Source: Adiantum capillus-veneris
Taxonomy: Eukaryota > Streptophyta > Polypodiopsida > Polypodiales > Pteridaceae
Reading direction: 5' to 3'
DNA length: 64,000 bases
NCBI GenBank assembly: GCA_014529385.2
Contig: CM043952.1
Coordinates: 156,254,057 to 156,318,056 of the forward strand
Below the pieces are notes generated by a model. That model did no database searches, had not been told where the DNA came from, and was given only the letters and a program-made list of their open reading frames with translations. Numbering within the stretch: position 1 is the stretch's first letter; each line of letters opens with the position of its first letter. Below are positions 23,998 to 35,298 of the stretch, one piece after another. The position numbers and the translations under genes were made by a program.

Positions 23998-26071
23998 CGA
24001 AAACCTTAGGTTGGTGACCGAGACTAGTCCTTGAGGATTGGGATTTTTGGCTTGCCAAGAGTCTCGCTTTACATTTAGATAGGATCAGAGGGTGGAGGAC
24101 TCTCTAGGTCTTAGAGGGAGTATAGGAAGCGTGTCTCTGGCCTAGAACCTTTGACATAGGTAGAGGAGGTAGACTTAGGTAGTTTTAGGTAGTAGTCGAG
24201 TTCTAGAGTAGGAGTTGGAGTGGTAGAAGCGATGAGAGGAGAGCTTGAGAGTCCAGAGAGGCCAAAAAGCAACCAAAAACACCATTATCACCATTTCTTC
24301 ATGATAGGTAGGAGTAGAGTAAGTAGGACATCATGATTCAAGATCTTGAGCATCTCATGTATGTACACTTGCTTGGTAGAATCATTACAAGTTTGTAAAA
24401 GAAGCAAAAAGACGCAAAAGTATGTTTGAAAGCCTAATTGAAGTCCAAAAGTTACTGTGAGTGTTTCTGATAGATCTACAGAGCATCAGGAGCATTCCTG
24501 TCAGAAAAAACTTTAATTTTAAGCTAGGAGACATCCTACGCGTAGGATGTCTACAGGCTAATCTGGGAGGAATTTTGGGATTTTGAGTTGACCAGTGTGT
24601 TCAGGAGGTAGGGTTTACCTTAATTGCAGCTGGAAAGTGGAAATTTGGCCATATCTTGACAAGATAAGGCCAGATAGACTGAAATTGCTAGACATCCTAC
24701 CCATATAGTGTCAAAACATTATGTTGAGACCAAAACCATAAGATGGCTGCATGAGCATGTCTTCCATGATATTGATAGACATCCTACCCAAATAGTGCCA
24801 AAACATTATTTTGAGACCAAAACCATAAGATGGCTGCATGAGCATGTCTTGCATGATATATTGAGTGACTGAAAGGGGTTTCACCTCATCTGGGTAAGAA
24901 AATTGGGTTCAAAGCGGACTTTAGCACTTTTGACTGAAAAAGCAAAAACAGCTGAAAATTGGACTTTTGACATCCAAACCAAAATCTAAGCATACCACTG
25001 GGTTACTGACATCAAGAGGAAGCTGTGGGACAAATCTGGGGTCAAACAGACCAAAAAGACATCCTACGTTTAGCATGTCTTCTGAGTGATTTTGGACTCC
25101 AAACTGAATTCTGAGTATACCAAAGTGATCAGCAACTCCAGGAAAGCCTGGGCTTTGAGTTTTAAGCCATTCTGATGAAAAAGACATCCTACACGTAGGA
25201 TGTCTAATACAAGAAAAGGACGCCAGACTTTGACTTTGAGCATAGTAAGGTGTTATATAGCCTAAGGCAAGCCTCCTAGTCAATTTTGGTCCAATTTGGA
25301 CTTGATTAGACTGATCAATACCATCAACAGGCCGTCGGAATAGATTTTTGACTCATTGACCAGCTAATAGGTGTCCAAATCAAAAAGAAAAAGCAGCTGT
25401 AAGCTCAGCACAACAAGGGGAAACAACAGTGCAAAAATCCAGGCAAAACACAGCAGGAGACATCCTACGCGTAGGATGCCTATTGGGGCATACTGCAAAG
25501 AAAATTTGACCTGGCATAGAAAGTGAGATTCCATTTGGCTTAAGGGTTCCAGAACTTCTTTCATAAGTGAATTTGGACCTTATTTTCTCATTTGACGAAG
25601 CAAAGACTGAATTTAGACTTTTTCACGTAAATCGACCAACAATTGAGGGAAGTACTGTTTTAGATTAGCAAACCTAATCCAGAACATCAGCAGTGTATAA
25701 AATACAATAGTGGTTGAGATTAACTCTCCAGTTATACCAATCATTACTAAGATAACCTCTAGTAGATAAATGCTTTGATTCAATTGCCGAAATTAAAACG
25801 CTTGTGTACAGGTATATTCAGCAACAAAGCAATAAGTTGTGCAGAAACTGACCCATTGCAAGGTGAGTGGTTGAATTTGTGATAAATTGCATTGATAAGT
25901 TTGATGAATTTAAGATCAAGAAGATACATTGTTAGAGACTAGAAAGTGGCAGGTGACCAAGGTAGCTTAGTGTCCACCGAAGAGAGTGTAACTTAGGAAA
26001 GGCTAGATCCGCTAGCACCGATTATTGAGGAAGGTAGTGATACTGACACTTCGTCAGACAAATCTTTCTTC
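23998..26071 (+). other. gypsy-1 leader
   Basis: About 2.1 kb with no gene, lying between the primer site and gag. It carries a palindrome series (24,529-25,481) and an 87-bp direct duplication (24,690-24,776 and 24,777-24,863). Confidence 0.8.
24529..25481. repeat. gypsy-1 leader palindrome array
   Basis: The 24-bp perfect palindrome is AGACATCCTACG followed by its own reverse complement. A perfect copy is at 24,529. Near-perfect copies are at 25,057, 25,182 and 25,458, and half sites are at 24,690 and 24,777. The distances 248, 280, 125 and 276 bp (24,529 to 24,777 to 25,057 to 25,182 to 25,458) are close to the 285-bp spacing of the second array. Sequence between the sites is far less conserved than the palindromes. 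Confidence 0.93.
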
Positions 26072-28549
26072 ATGATGGGTAGTCAACAGCTAGGAGGTTT
26101 CACCTATGATGGACCTATGCGAGGAGGAAGCACCTCCCAAAATCCTTTGAATGATTCCAGGCTCACGGTGATCTTCTTGGAGGGAACAAACTCGAGAGGA
26201 GCCCTAGTCTATTCTGACTATCGAGGCCGCAAGTGCATTTGTATTGAAGAGAGGCCAGCTCAAAGATTGGAGATAATCCGAGTCTATGATAATGGAGATA
26301 GATTCCGAAACGAAAAGGGGAACCACTATTTAATAGTTAGTAACCCTGAAGATTACAACAGATATGGAGATAACGTGGCGAAAGGGAAAATGGTTTCAGA
26401 AACTCAAGAACCACCACCAAACATTGATCGGCCCGGAGCTATTTTTATGGATGATAAGAAAACAACCAGGATTCCAAATTATAACGAGAACGTGGGAATC
26501 TACAAGCATGAGAGTGAGGGTATAGTCTCTTACTTTCGTAGCAAAGAACCATACGTAAACGAATTAAGCAAAGACAAGGTTCTTTACTTATTCTCTTACG
26601 AAACTGCTACATGAAAGGGCATAGTTTTTGTTGATAGATACGGGCGAGAATACCAACGTATTCTCCCAGAGGAAGTAGAAAGAGCAACAGATCCAGGAGC
26701 ATCAGCATATGCCCCTGAGGAAGTGCCTAGATCCGCCCACACCCCAAGCAAGTCAACGAATCCTTTTTCAGATGAGTATGACACTACCTCACATTCCACC
26801 CGACCGCAAGCATTCAACAACCAAGACCAACCAACAAACCAGTCATCATTGCAGGCATGGCTTAGACAGAGTGCAACAATGGAACCAGACTGAAACCGAT
26901 ATGGTTATCAAGCCGCACGAGGACTCACGGACTTGGAAAAACCACCACACTATTCAAGGTATCAAGCAGAGAGTAAGCCAAAGACACAAGGGTCGACAGA
27001 GCCTGGAGGACCACCCATAGAACGAGTTCGAAGAGAAGAACCACCTCCAGTGAGAACCGTTAGAAATTATGGCTTAGGAGCACCATTGGGAGAGGAACCA
27101 ACCTATTACAGAAGGCCTGAGGAGGTGTATCGACTTGGACGGGGTGATCCAATGATGAGGTTTGTAGACCATCGCATAATTAGACCTTCTCAAGTGCAAA
27201 AATGGGTAAACAAGAAATACACAGAAAACAGAGACCCAAGAGATCATGGAGGAGCCTTTGTGCGTGTAATTAGAGTCGAAGAGGTGTTAGATTTTCTCAC
27301 CCAATTTGCAGGGTTTGGACTAACCCTAGAGGATGATGCTGCCGCTTGGTTTGACTCTATAGAGCGTAGAGACTTTGAGTCGATGGAGGAAGTGTTTGAC
27401 GAGTTTATTGAGAAATTCTCTCTAAGGGGAATAGCTCATAGTACCATCTCACAGATCCACAAGTTCAAACAGAAAGATAGAGAATCTGTACGAAAGGCAG
27501 CCCTAAGACTAAAAAGATATGTTAAGTTCTGTCCTGTTGAAGAACTGCCAACTCAGTTCAGACTTATGCTGATATTCATCCAAGGACTAAGGAATGCAGA
27601 TCTCCAGAAAGACTTACATATGAAGAGGAGCACGGCGTTGAATGAGTTGACCAAGGAGGCTCTGTACCTTGTGGACAATTGTGCGGTCTACAAAGAAGGG
27701 GAGTTCAAGGACCTTGATGACGATTCGTCTTCACAGCAAAGTGGAAGAAGGTCTTCTAAGACAGCACCGAAAGGAGAAGTAGCGGTAAACCAGGATCAGC
27801 TCGTAGATGAAGTGCTAAAAAAGATCAACTTGTACGCCAAACCCCAGGCTAAACAGCCCAAGTGGTGTGCTATTGAACAAAAATGGACAAACCATGGGAC
27901 CGAGGAATGTTATTATAACGAGGGATATGTGAGAGAGAGACCTTCCGCTCCCCAAGATCCATTAGCTTCCCCTCAAGTTCCATCGATGCCCAGATATCAA
28001 GCAGGCAACTTACCAGGACCTGTAGGTGTAGAAAGACCACAACCGGTGTTGGGGCAACAACCACCCCTACCAGGAGTACGACCAGTTGGTATAAGATACA
28101 CACCAATGGTAACTGAATCAGAAGAAAAGGCTTTGGTGCCTATGCATGCATATTATGAAGATCCCAATGGATATGCGGCAAACCCCGTCTATTATCCACA
28201 GGAAGAACCCTCGACACCAGAACCATGGAGCATGATAGGGAATCAAGGACCACCAATTGCTGCACAGGCTGCACGAGAAGGAAGATATAGCTTAGATGAA
28301 CGAACACTGATGTTCATAGCCAATGGAGGCATGGGTGGACAGAGACATGCTTACCAGCAAAGAGGAGCTCAAGGAGCACCTCTCCAACCCAAGGGACCCT
28401 GTTACAAGTGTGGAGGAGACCATTGGCTGAGAGACTGTCCTCATGATGAAATCATTAGAGTTAATGTGTATTGCCCAGAATGTGGAATTACTCATTTGAT
28501 TCCCGATTGCCCTAAAAACCCGAGAAAAGGAGCAAAAAAACCACCTTGA
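26072..28549 (+). pseudogene. gag: gypsy-1 gag polyprotein (two in-frame stops)
   Basis: One reading frame from ATG 26,072 to TGA 28,549, interrupted by TGA at 26,612 and 26,891. Gag forms the particle that packages element RNA. The N-terminal part (to about residue 190) has a conserved VDRYGREYQ segment, shared with gypsy-2 (VDKYGREYK). A capsid region of the retrotransposon gag family follows at about 27,250-27,690 (with AAAWFDSIERRDF, then EFIEKFSLRGI). A proline-rich stretch is next. Near the C-terminus are two CCHC zinc knuckles, CYKCGGDHWLRDC and CPECGITHLIPDC. Gypsy-2 has an additional upstream knuckle that is degenerate here. The next ORF starts in the -1 frame at the gag stop. Confidence 0.9.
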
Positions 28550-29456
28550 ACATGTTAGAAATAGTACCTTCCAGTGGAGGATTGAAAAATGAAACAATCA
28601 TACCTATCCAGGCGGTAACACGGGCCCAAGCCCAAAGAAGGACGAACGAACCCATAATTGAAGAACCAAAAACCGACGCTCAAAGTTCAGAAACGAAAAA
28701 TCAGAGAAGCACTTGGAAAGCTAGAAATGCGCGTAGGAAAGCCAGGAAAGAACGAGAGCAAACGGCTCTATCCGAGGAGTTGAAACATACAAAGAACAGA
28801 TTGGAGCGGTTAGAGGATCTATCTAGTTTAAGCTCACACACCACAGCACCCATAGCACCCAAGGAAATAGCAGAGCCCAAAAGTGCAGGATCAAGAGGAT
28901 CGGTACTGGAAGACAAGGTAACGAGTAGTTGGATGCACTGCTAAAAGCTTATGAAGCTCGACTTAAAAAGAACCAAACCCAGGTGCAAAGGTGGATGACT
29001 TATCCATATGCAGAAATAGAAAAACAGAGGTTGGATATGTGTAGAAAGATAATCGAGACGGCTCAATCATTGATGGAAGAACCGTTGGGTAAAACTGCAA
29101 ATTGTCATGAAGCACCAACTCCAACCCCTATCCAACCAACATTAGAGAAACATGAGGAAACAAAGGAAAGACTCACTAATGACTATGAGTCCAGAGGAGA
29201 GCCTATCATAGTGCCAAATACCACCGATGGGGCAAGTGACGGGTTCCAGCCTAAAATATTAGCAGAAATGGGTAAGGACAGTAACGGTCTAGATGATCTG
29301 TGGAAGAAAATCCGTGAGGCCAACGAGGCTGATAGGACGAGTAACCATATGAATAGCACGAGAAAAGAAAAGAATGTGATCTTACCTCCTATTGAAGAAT
29401 TTGAGACAAGATCGCAGATGGACTTTGAGATACATTCACAAGGGGGAGACCAATGA
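28546..29456 (+). pseudogene. gypsy-1 gag-pol linker, charged coiled-coil region
   Basis: Begins at the gag stop in the -1 frame (28,546-28,944). After a one-base frameshift near 28,930 it continues in the next frame to a stop at 29,456. The first part starts with a TRAQAQRR segment and has a highly charged stretch (RNARRKARKEREQTALSEEL). The second begins ALLKAYEARLKKNQTQ. Gypsy-2 has both parts in one frame (TRAQAQEA at 55,085; ILKAYEARLKPNQTQ near 55,398), so the frameshift here is a lesion. No enzymatic domain is recognised. It is probably the N-terminal section of pol or a linker between gag and protease. Confidence 0.75.
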
Positions 29457-29465
29457 TCTATTAGT

Positions 29466-32400
29466 TTGGGGCATAGCCAACCAAACTCTTTGAGAACTTT
29501 ACCCTCTTACCTGGGAGAGTACGAAGCTAAGTCCGAAGTGAGAGCAATCCCATCTCAAAGACTTTCTTCTAACAAGGTATTGGATTCACAAGGATTGATT
29601 GAGTTGTTATCCACCCCTATGGCATGCACAATCACGTTAGCAGAACTCCTAAGGTTAAGGCCAAACATGTGGACCACAGTAGGAAAATGCCTAGAAAAAT
29701 TTGGAGTGAAAGACCCCACCTTGAAGCTACAAGAAGCGATCAGGGAGTTGGACAGGCCTAATCTAAACACTAGGCCAATACCATTGAATAAGGTTGGAGA
29801 ATATTGCGAGGGAGAAGACGGAAAAACCACGCTACTGGTAGAATTCCAAGGAGTAGTTTCCAAGGCTATTCTTGACAGTGGAGCGGGAGTTGCTATCGCC
29901 ACCAAGGAAATCTGGAAAAAATGGGGAAAACCAGCTTTGAGGGCTACCAGAATGAAACTGCAATTGGCAGATGGGTTCATGGAAAAGCCTCTAGGACTCT
30001 TAGAAAAAGTAATTGTCACTTCATGCAGAATCGATTATGAGCATGCATTTGCAATAGTCGATTTCGACAAAAAGAACAATTATGAGATCATCTTGGGACG
30101 ACCATTTATGCGACAACTGAAGATGGTTCAAGATTGGGGTTATGACCACATATACCTCAGACATGGTGAGACAACAACTAAAATACACCTGAAAGACCAT
30201 AGTTACAAAGATGTGAACCAAACACTTGTGGAAGAGTTTGATTCGGCTACAGTAGCAGGATCAGAACTACCATCATGGTTAGGGCAACCAAAAGAGCTAT
30301 GGATGTGCGGAGCTTCACATTGTGGACGCTTAAGAAGAGAGGATTGTGTCTTAGAAAGAGCAATTGAGGACAAGGAGTACATTCTGGAACCTTTCCCTGA
30401 AGATGCCTTGGAACCTCTAGAATGGGAACACATACTAGCAACATTGGATGTCTGTACCATTACCGACAGTCCAACAACAAAATTTTGTGATAAGGATGGC
30501 TATGATGTGCTACCCTATTACATGGTAAGCGTTGTACCAGCAAAAGAAACGGTAGAACCTCTAGAACAAGAAGAGTTTTACAAATCCTCTGAACATTTGG
30601 AAGTAATTGATGATGCAGATAATGAGTGTTCAGACACCTCAAGTGAGCGTGGAAATGAAGCCGAGAATATCAAGTTTTATGATTTTGCTAACCAACACCC
30701 TAGACGCCAAGAACGCTATAGGAGGAAACAAGCAGAAAACAAAGCGAGAGAGAACCTGATGCCCAGGATAAAAGGTAAAACTCACTATTTGAAACTTGTA
30801 AAAGCACAGGATTGTGTGAAAGATCAAATATCAAGAAAATTCTCAAAAAATCGAAAAGAAAGAACACGAGAGGAAACAAAACAGGTACGAAAAGCTAAAA
30901 CCGAAACAAAATCACAAGAATCTGAAAAATAAAAAAGAGAAACAACAAAAGACCAAGAGTGGACCAAACTGGAGCGTAAACACAAATACCAAGAACTGAA
31001 ACGGTCTCTGAGAGAGATATGGACTACAGAAGAAGATAGTGATGGTAAAGGGGAGTCAAAAAAGGGGAGCATGAACGTATCATCACACTATCGAAAGTTT
31101 ACTATCCAGGAAAGAAAAATCATCATGACACCACCAATCAGGGAGAGAACCAACCAAAAATCTTACGATGGGCCTGAAAATGCAAAAAAGATAGACCTCG
31201 CAGAACCAGGTGAAAAGCCTCAGCCGGTCTATATAGCTAACGATTTAGAGCCTGAGGAGGAAGTGCAGCTAACACAACTTCTCAAGAAGTATAAATATGT
31301 GTTCGCTTGGTCCTATAAAGACCTCAAAGGAGTTGATCCATTGATATGCCAACATACAATTCCTTTGAAATCGTATGCAAAACCTAGCAGACAACGTCCT
31401 TATACATATAATGACACATTTGCTAAACGAATCAAAGAGGAGATTGATAAACTGATGGAAGCTGAATTCATCTATGAAATCAAACATACAGATTGGGTGT
31501 CACCCATTGTGGTAGTTCCCAAAAAGAATGGAAAATTGCGAGTGTGTGTAAACCTCAAAAAGGTGAATGCAGCAACCATAAGGGATAATTATCCCTTGCC
31601 AATCACAGAACATGTCCTTGAGCGAGTGGCCAAGAAACGGGCTTATTCCTTTCTGGATGGGTTTTCAGGATACAACCAACTGGAAATAGCAAGGGAAGAT
31701 TAACACAAAACAGTGTTTGCCACAGAATGGGGGATTTATGCGTATCGAGTTATGCCATTTGGCTTAACTAATGCACCAGCCACTTTCCAAAGGTTAATGA
31801 CTCACGCATTCAAGGAATACCTAAGAATATTCTTAGAAATTTACATGGATGACCTGTGTGTACACTCTCTTCTGCGAGAGGAACATATCGGCCATTTACA
31901 AAAGGTCTTTGAAAAGTGCAGGACATATCGAATCTGCCTTAACCTGGAAAAGTGTGTATTTATGGTTAAGCAAGGACGAATCTTAGGACACCTTGTCTCA
32001 AGAAATGGCATAACCACAGACCTAGAAAAATTCAAAGTCATTGTAGACCTGCCCAGGCCTACTAATGCGAAACAAGTGCAATCCTTCATGGGACACTTCG
32101 GATATTATCAAAGATTCATATACATGTATGCGGTTATCGCACAACCTCTGTATCGTTTGCTAGTCAATTTCGAGTGGACCGAGGAGTGTGAAACTTCATT
32201 CCAAAAGCTGAAGGAAAACCTTATATCAGCACCTGTACTAAGGGCACCAGATTGGGAAAAGATATTCTATGTGCACATTGATGCTTCAGCATATGCCATT
32301 GGAAGTATTCTAGCTCAACCTGGAGACGGAACAATGGATTTTTCGGTTTGCTATGCGAGCCGACAGTTACACAGTGCAGAAAAGAACTACACAACCACCG

Positions 32401-34449
32401 AGAGGGAAGGGTTAGGAATGATTTATGCTGTAAAGAAATTTCGGCATTATTTGCTTGCAAACAAATTTGTGTTCTTCACAGATCATCAAGCTCCTTTTGT
32501 ACCTAGTAAATAAACCTTGCAATACAGAGAGAATCGTACACTGGTTTATTATATTGATAGAATTTGACTTCACGGTGGTGGTCAAAAAGGGTAAAACCCA
32601 TCTACGAGCAGATCATCTTTCGAGGATACACAACGGGGAAGCTCCTGAAGGAGTAGATGATGACATACCAGATGCTTACCTTTTCAACATTGAAATGGTA
32701 TCCAAATGGTCTCAGGAAATTGTTAGCATTCTTTCCTTCGGAAGTGAGTTTGATAATACGGAATGCAGATCCAAATAGCAAACAATTCGACAAACAAAAA
32801 ACTTCCAGTTGATAGCAGGACGGCTGTATCATCTTGAATCGGACCTAATCCTACGATTATGTATAAATCTGGAAGAATTTGAGTGCTACCTTGAAGAGGC
32901 ACATGTACAGGGTTGTGCATTTCATTGTTCAACAGTGAAAACACACCAGAGATTGAAACAGTTAGGGGTTTATTGGCCAACTATGTATGCGGACATACAT
33001 TCCTATGTTACCAATTGTACTATATGTAGTGCCAAACGACCAGTGGATCACGCAACTATGTTTCAGGTAAACATAGCACCTGCATGGAGTCAATATATCA
33101 TTGACTTCTTAACCACCAGGACGTACCCTAAGAACATCACGAGAGCACGGGAAAAAGCTATAGAGCTGGGAGCTCGTGACTTTCAGTTAATTGGGAATCA
33201 ACTCTATAAGCGGGGAAAGGACAATCAACTTAGAATCTGTGCTAGTGAAAGCGAATACCTGTTGATTCTAGAACATGCACATAGCGGAATAAGTGGAGGC
33301 CATTTTTCGGGCGATAAGACAACAAAAATTGTCTTAACCGCAGGAATTTGGTGGCCTACATTGCACATGGATGCCGAAGAATTTGTAAAGCGTTGTGATG
33401 CATGTCAACGTACCAAGATGCCAATAAAAAGAGATGAGATGCCACTATGGCCAATGATGGGAGCAAGAGCATTTGCAAAGTGGGGAATTGATTTTGTGGG
33501 ACCTATCTCACCCCCTGCATATCGCACCCATACCCAATATATCATTGTGGCTACGGACTATCTCACAAAATGGGTCGAAGCCAAAGCAACACAAAAAGCT
33601 CATGCACGCACCACGGTACAATTTTTGTATGAGAATGTTTTTGTACGTTACGGGTTACCAATAGAAATTGTCAGTGACCGTGGAACACATTTTCTCAATG
33701 AAGTCATTGAATATCTACTAGAGGAATTCATGGTCATACATAGGAAATCCGCACCATACCATCCACAGGCCAATGGGAAAGCTGAGGCCACAAATAAAAC
33801 ACTATGCACGGTTCTCACTAAAATAGTGTCCGAATCACGAACAGATTGGGATCAACAGGTACACTCAACACTATGGGCATACAGGGTAGCTTACAAAACA
33901 TCAATAGGAACAACACCATACAACATGGTATTTGGGCTACATGCTATACTACCCATAGAGTTTTTAATCCCAACTCTACGAGTAGCAAAAAGCTTGGAAT
34001 GGACAGGACATGAGCTCTCTTCAAGGATTGATGATCTGGAAAAGCTAGATGAACTCCGCTTACGGGCTGTCGCATCAATCTATGCTAAAAAGAGAAGACA
34101 AAAGGAATTTTTTGACAAACATGTGCGTACCAAAGAGTTCAAAACAGGTGATTATGTAATTGTTTATACCTTGAAACAACATGCCAAAAAACTTAAAAAG
34201 CGAGGGATGGGACCATTTGTGATTAGTGATCTATCACAAAGTGGAGCTGTCAAGCTTGCTACATTAGCAGGTGAAGAAATGCCAAACTGGATTAGTGGAT
34301 GTCGACTGAAGAGGTATCATCTACCACTCACACAGGAGATGCTCCAACAAATTCATCAAGGAAAACAAAGAATGAATGAAAAACAGAGAGTACGGGAGGA
34401 AGCTCAAGCCGAAGCACAAGAACGCATCGCAAAAATATGGCTTCTGTGA
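29466..34449 (+). pseudogene. pol: gypsy-1 pol: protease, reverse transcriptase, RNase H, integrase
   Basis: Aspartic protease with AILDSGAG near 29,868 and ILGRPFM near 30,090. Reverse transcriptase at about 31,380-32,100 with FLDGFSGYNQ, MPFGLTNAPATFQ and the catalytic YMDD at 31,842. RNase H follows (VHIDASAYAIG, TEREGLGMIYA, FFTDH). Integrase has two zinc-binding modules (see separate entry). Its catalytic core runs 33,450-34,000 with the Asp, Asp, Glu residues in WGIDFVGP, VSDRGTHF and GKAEATNK. A C-terminal region has GMGPFVI. These enzymes copy the RNA into DNA and insert it. Lesions: stops at 30,930 and 31,701, a frameshift near 32,495, and a stop at 32,776. After the frameshift the frame is that of the second protease-like domain. 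Confidence 0.93.
32797..33420 (+). other. tandem duplicated integrase zinc-binding (H2C2) modules
   Basis: Two homologous modules lie head to tail in one frame. Module 1 (32,797-33,040) starts FQLIAGRLYHL and holds His...His in EEAHVQGCAFH, then VYWPTMYADIHSYV and CTIC. Module 2 (33,180-33,420) starts FQLIGNQLYKR, then EHAHSGISGGHFSG, IWWPTLHMDAEEFV and CDAC. Only one such module is normal before a retroviral-type integrase core. A linker with FQVNIAPAWSQYIIDFLT lies between them. Confidence 0.85.
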
Positions 34450-34473
34450 CAACAACAACAAAGTGGACCACCA

Positions 34474-35031
34474 TTGAGAATCAATGCCATTCGACTGACG
34501 AAGTTGAAGGAGGAAACAGTGGAGCCAATAATTATAGTCAAAGTGGGTAGCAATCAAGTTGAATCAACAACATTGCTTGATTCGGGTGCTCAAGCAAATT
34601 TGATCTCTTACGGATTATACCAACAGCTCAAAGTCACAGATCAACTTCATCCTACTCCCCAAGTGCTGGAAAGTAGCACATCACACCCATTAAAAACATT
34701 GGGATGGACTATATTGCATGTACAAATACATCAATATAATTATCCACACAAAGTCTATGTGGTGACAGATGAAAGCACACAACACTCCATGATGCTAGGG
34801 CAACCTTGGCAAAAAGTATACAATGTGCACATAGATTGGAAAGCAAAGGCAGTCAAAATTCAGCACAAACATGAACAACAGATGATAGCTTTTGCTCAGC
34901 AATACCATTATGATCAACTGCAAGCCATGAAATCACTGGAAACAAAGCCAAAGGCACAAATACCATCAAAGAAAAACCAGAAACCCGAGTCCAAAAATCA
35001 GGAAAAAGCCAACCATACTACTTACAGATAG
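34474..35031 (+). pseudogene. second retropepsin-like domain downstream of integrase
   Basis: In the same frame as integrase, just after its TGA at 34,447. It reads as an aspartic protease fold. A beta strand EPIIIVKVG precedes the catalytic motif LLDSGAQANLI (Asp codon at 34,579), and a C-terminal MMLGQPWQKVYNVHIDW follows. The last resembles the hydrophobic-Gly and 'ID' ends of the RVP_2-type plant gypsy protease. The pol protease proper is at about 29,800-30,200 and is clearly different in sequence, so this is not a recent copy. It could serve as a second maturation protease or be a captured domain. One stop separates it from integrase and another, at 35,029, from the tail. Confidence 0.8.
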
Positions 35032-35298
35032 ATGAAGTCACCGGCCACAATGAAAAAATCTAGGCTACCAAAACAAGGTAAACAAGTATGGATGCGGAAG
35101 GATAGAAATGCAATGGCGGCAAAACAACAATGTAACAAACGGATTCCAACAAAGCAGACGGTTCAACCCCAAACCAAGGGCATAAAACGAATGTGGATCC
35201 CAAAGAAAATCCTTAGCTATAACCCAAATTTCACTCACATTTGGATACCAAAGCCAAAGCAACTACCTACAGTACAAGCAACAATGGACAGCAGATAG
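35032..35298 (+). pseudogene. basic tail with repeated W-x-P-K motifs
   Basis: Same frame as the preceding domain. Lys/Arg/Gln-rich with KQVWMRKD, KRMWIPKK and THIWIPKP, three tryptophan-centred motifs about 30 residues apart. It has no enzymatic signature. Basic tails of this kind could bind nucleic acid, which is inference. Confidence 0.5.
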
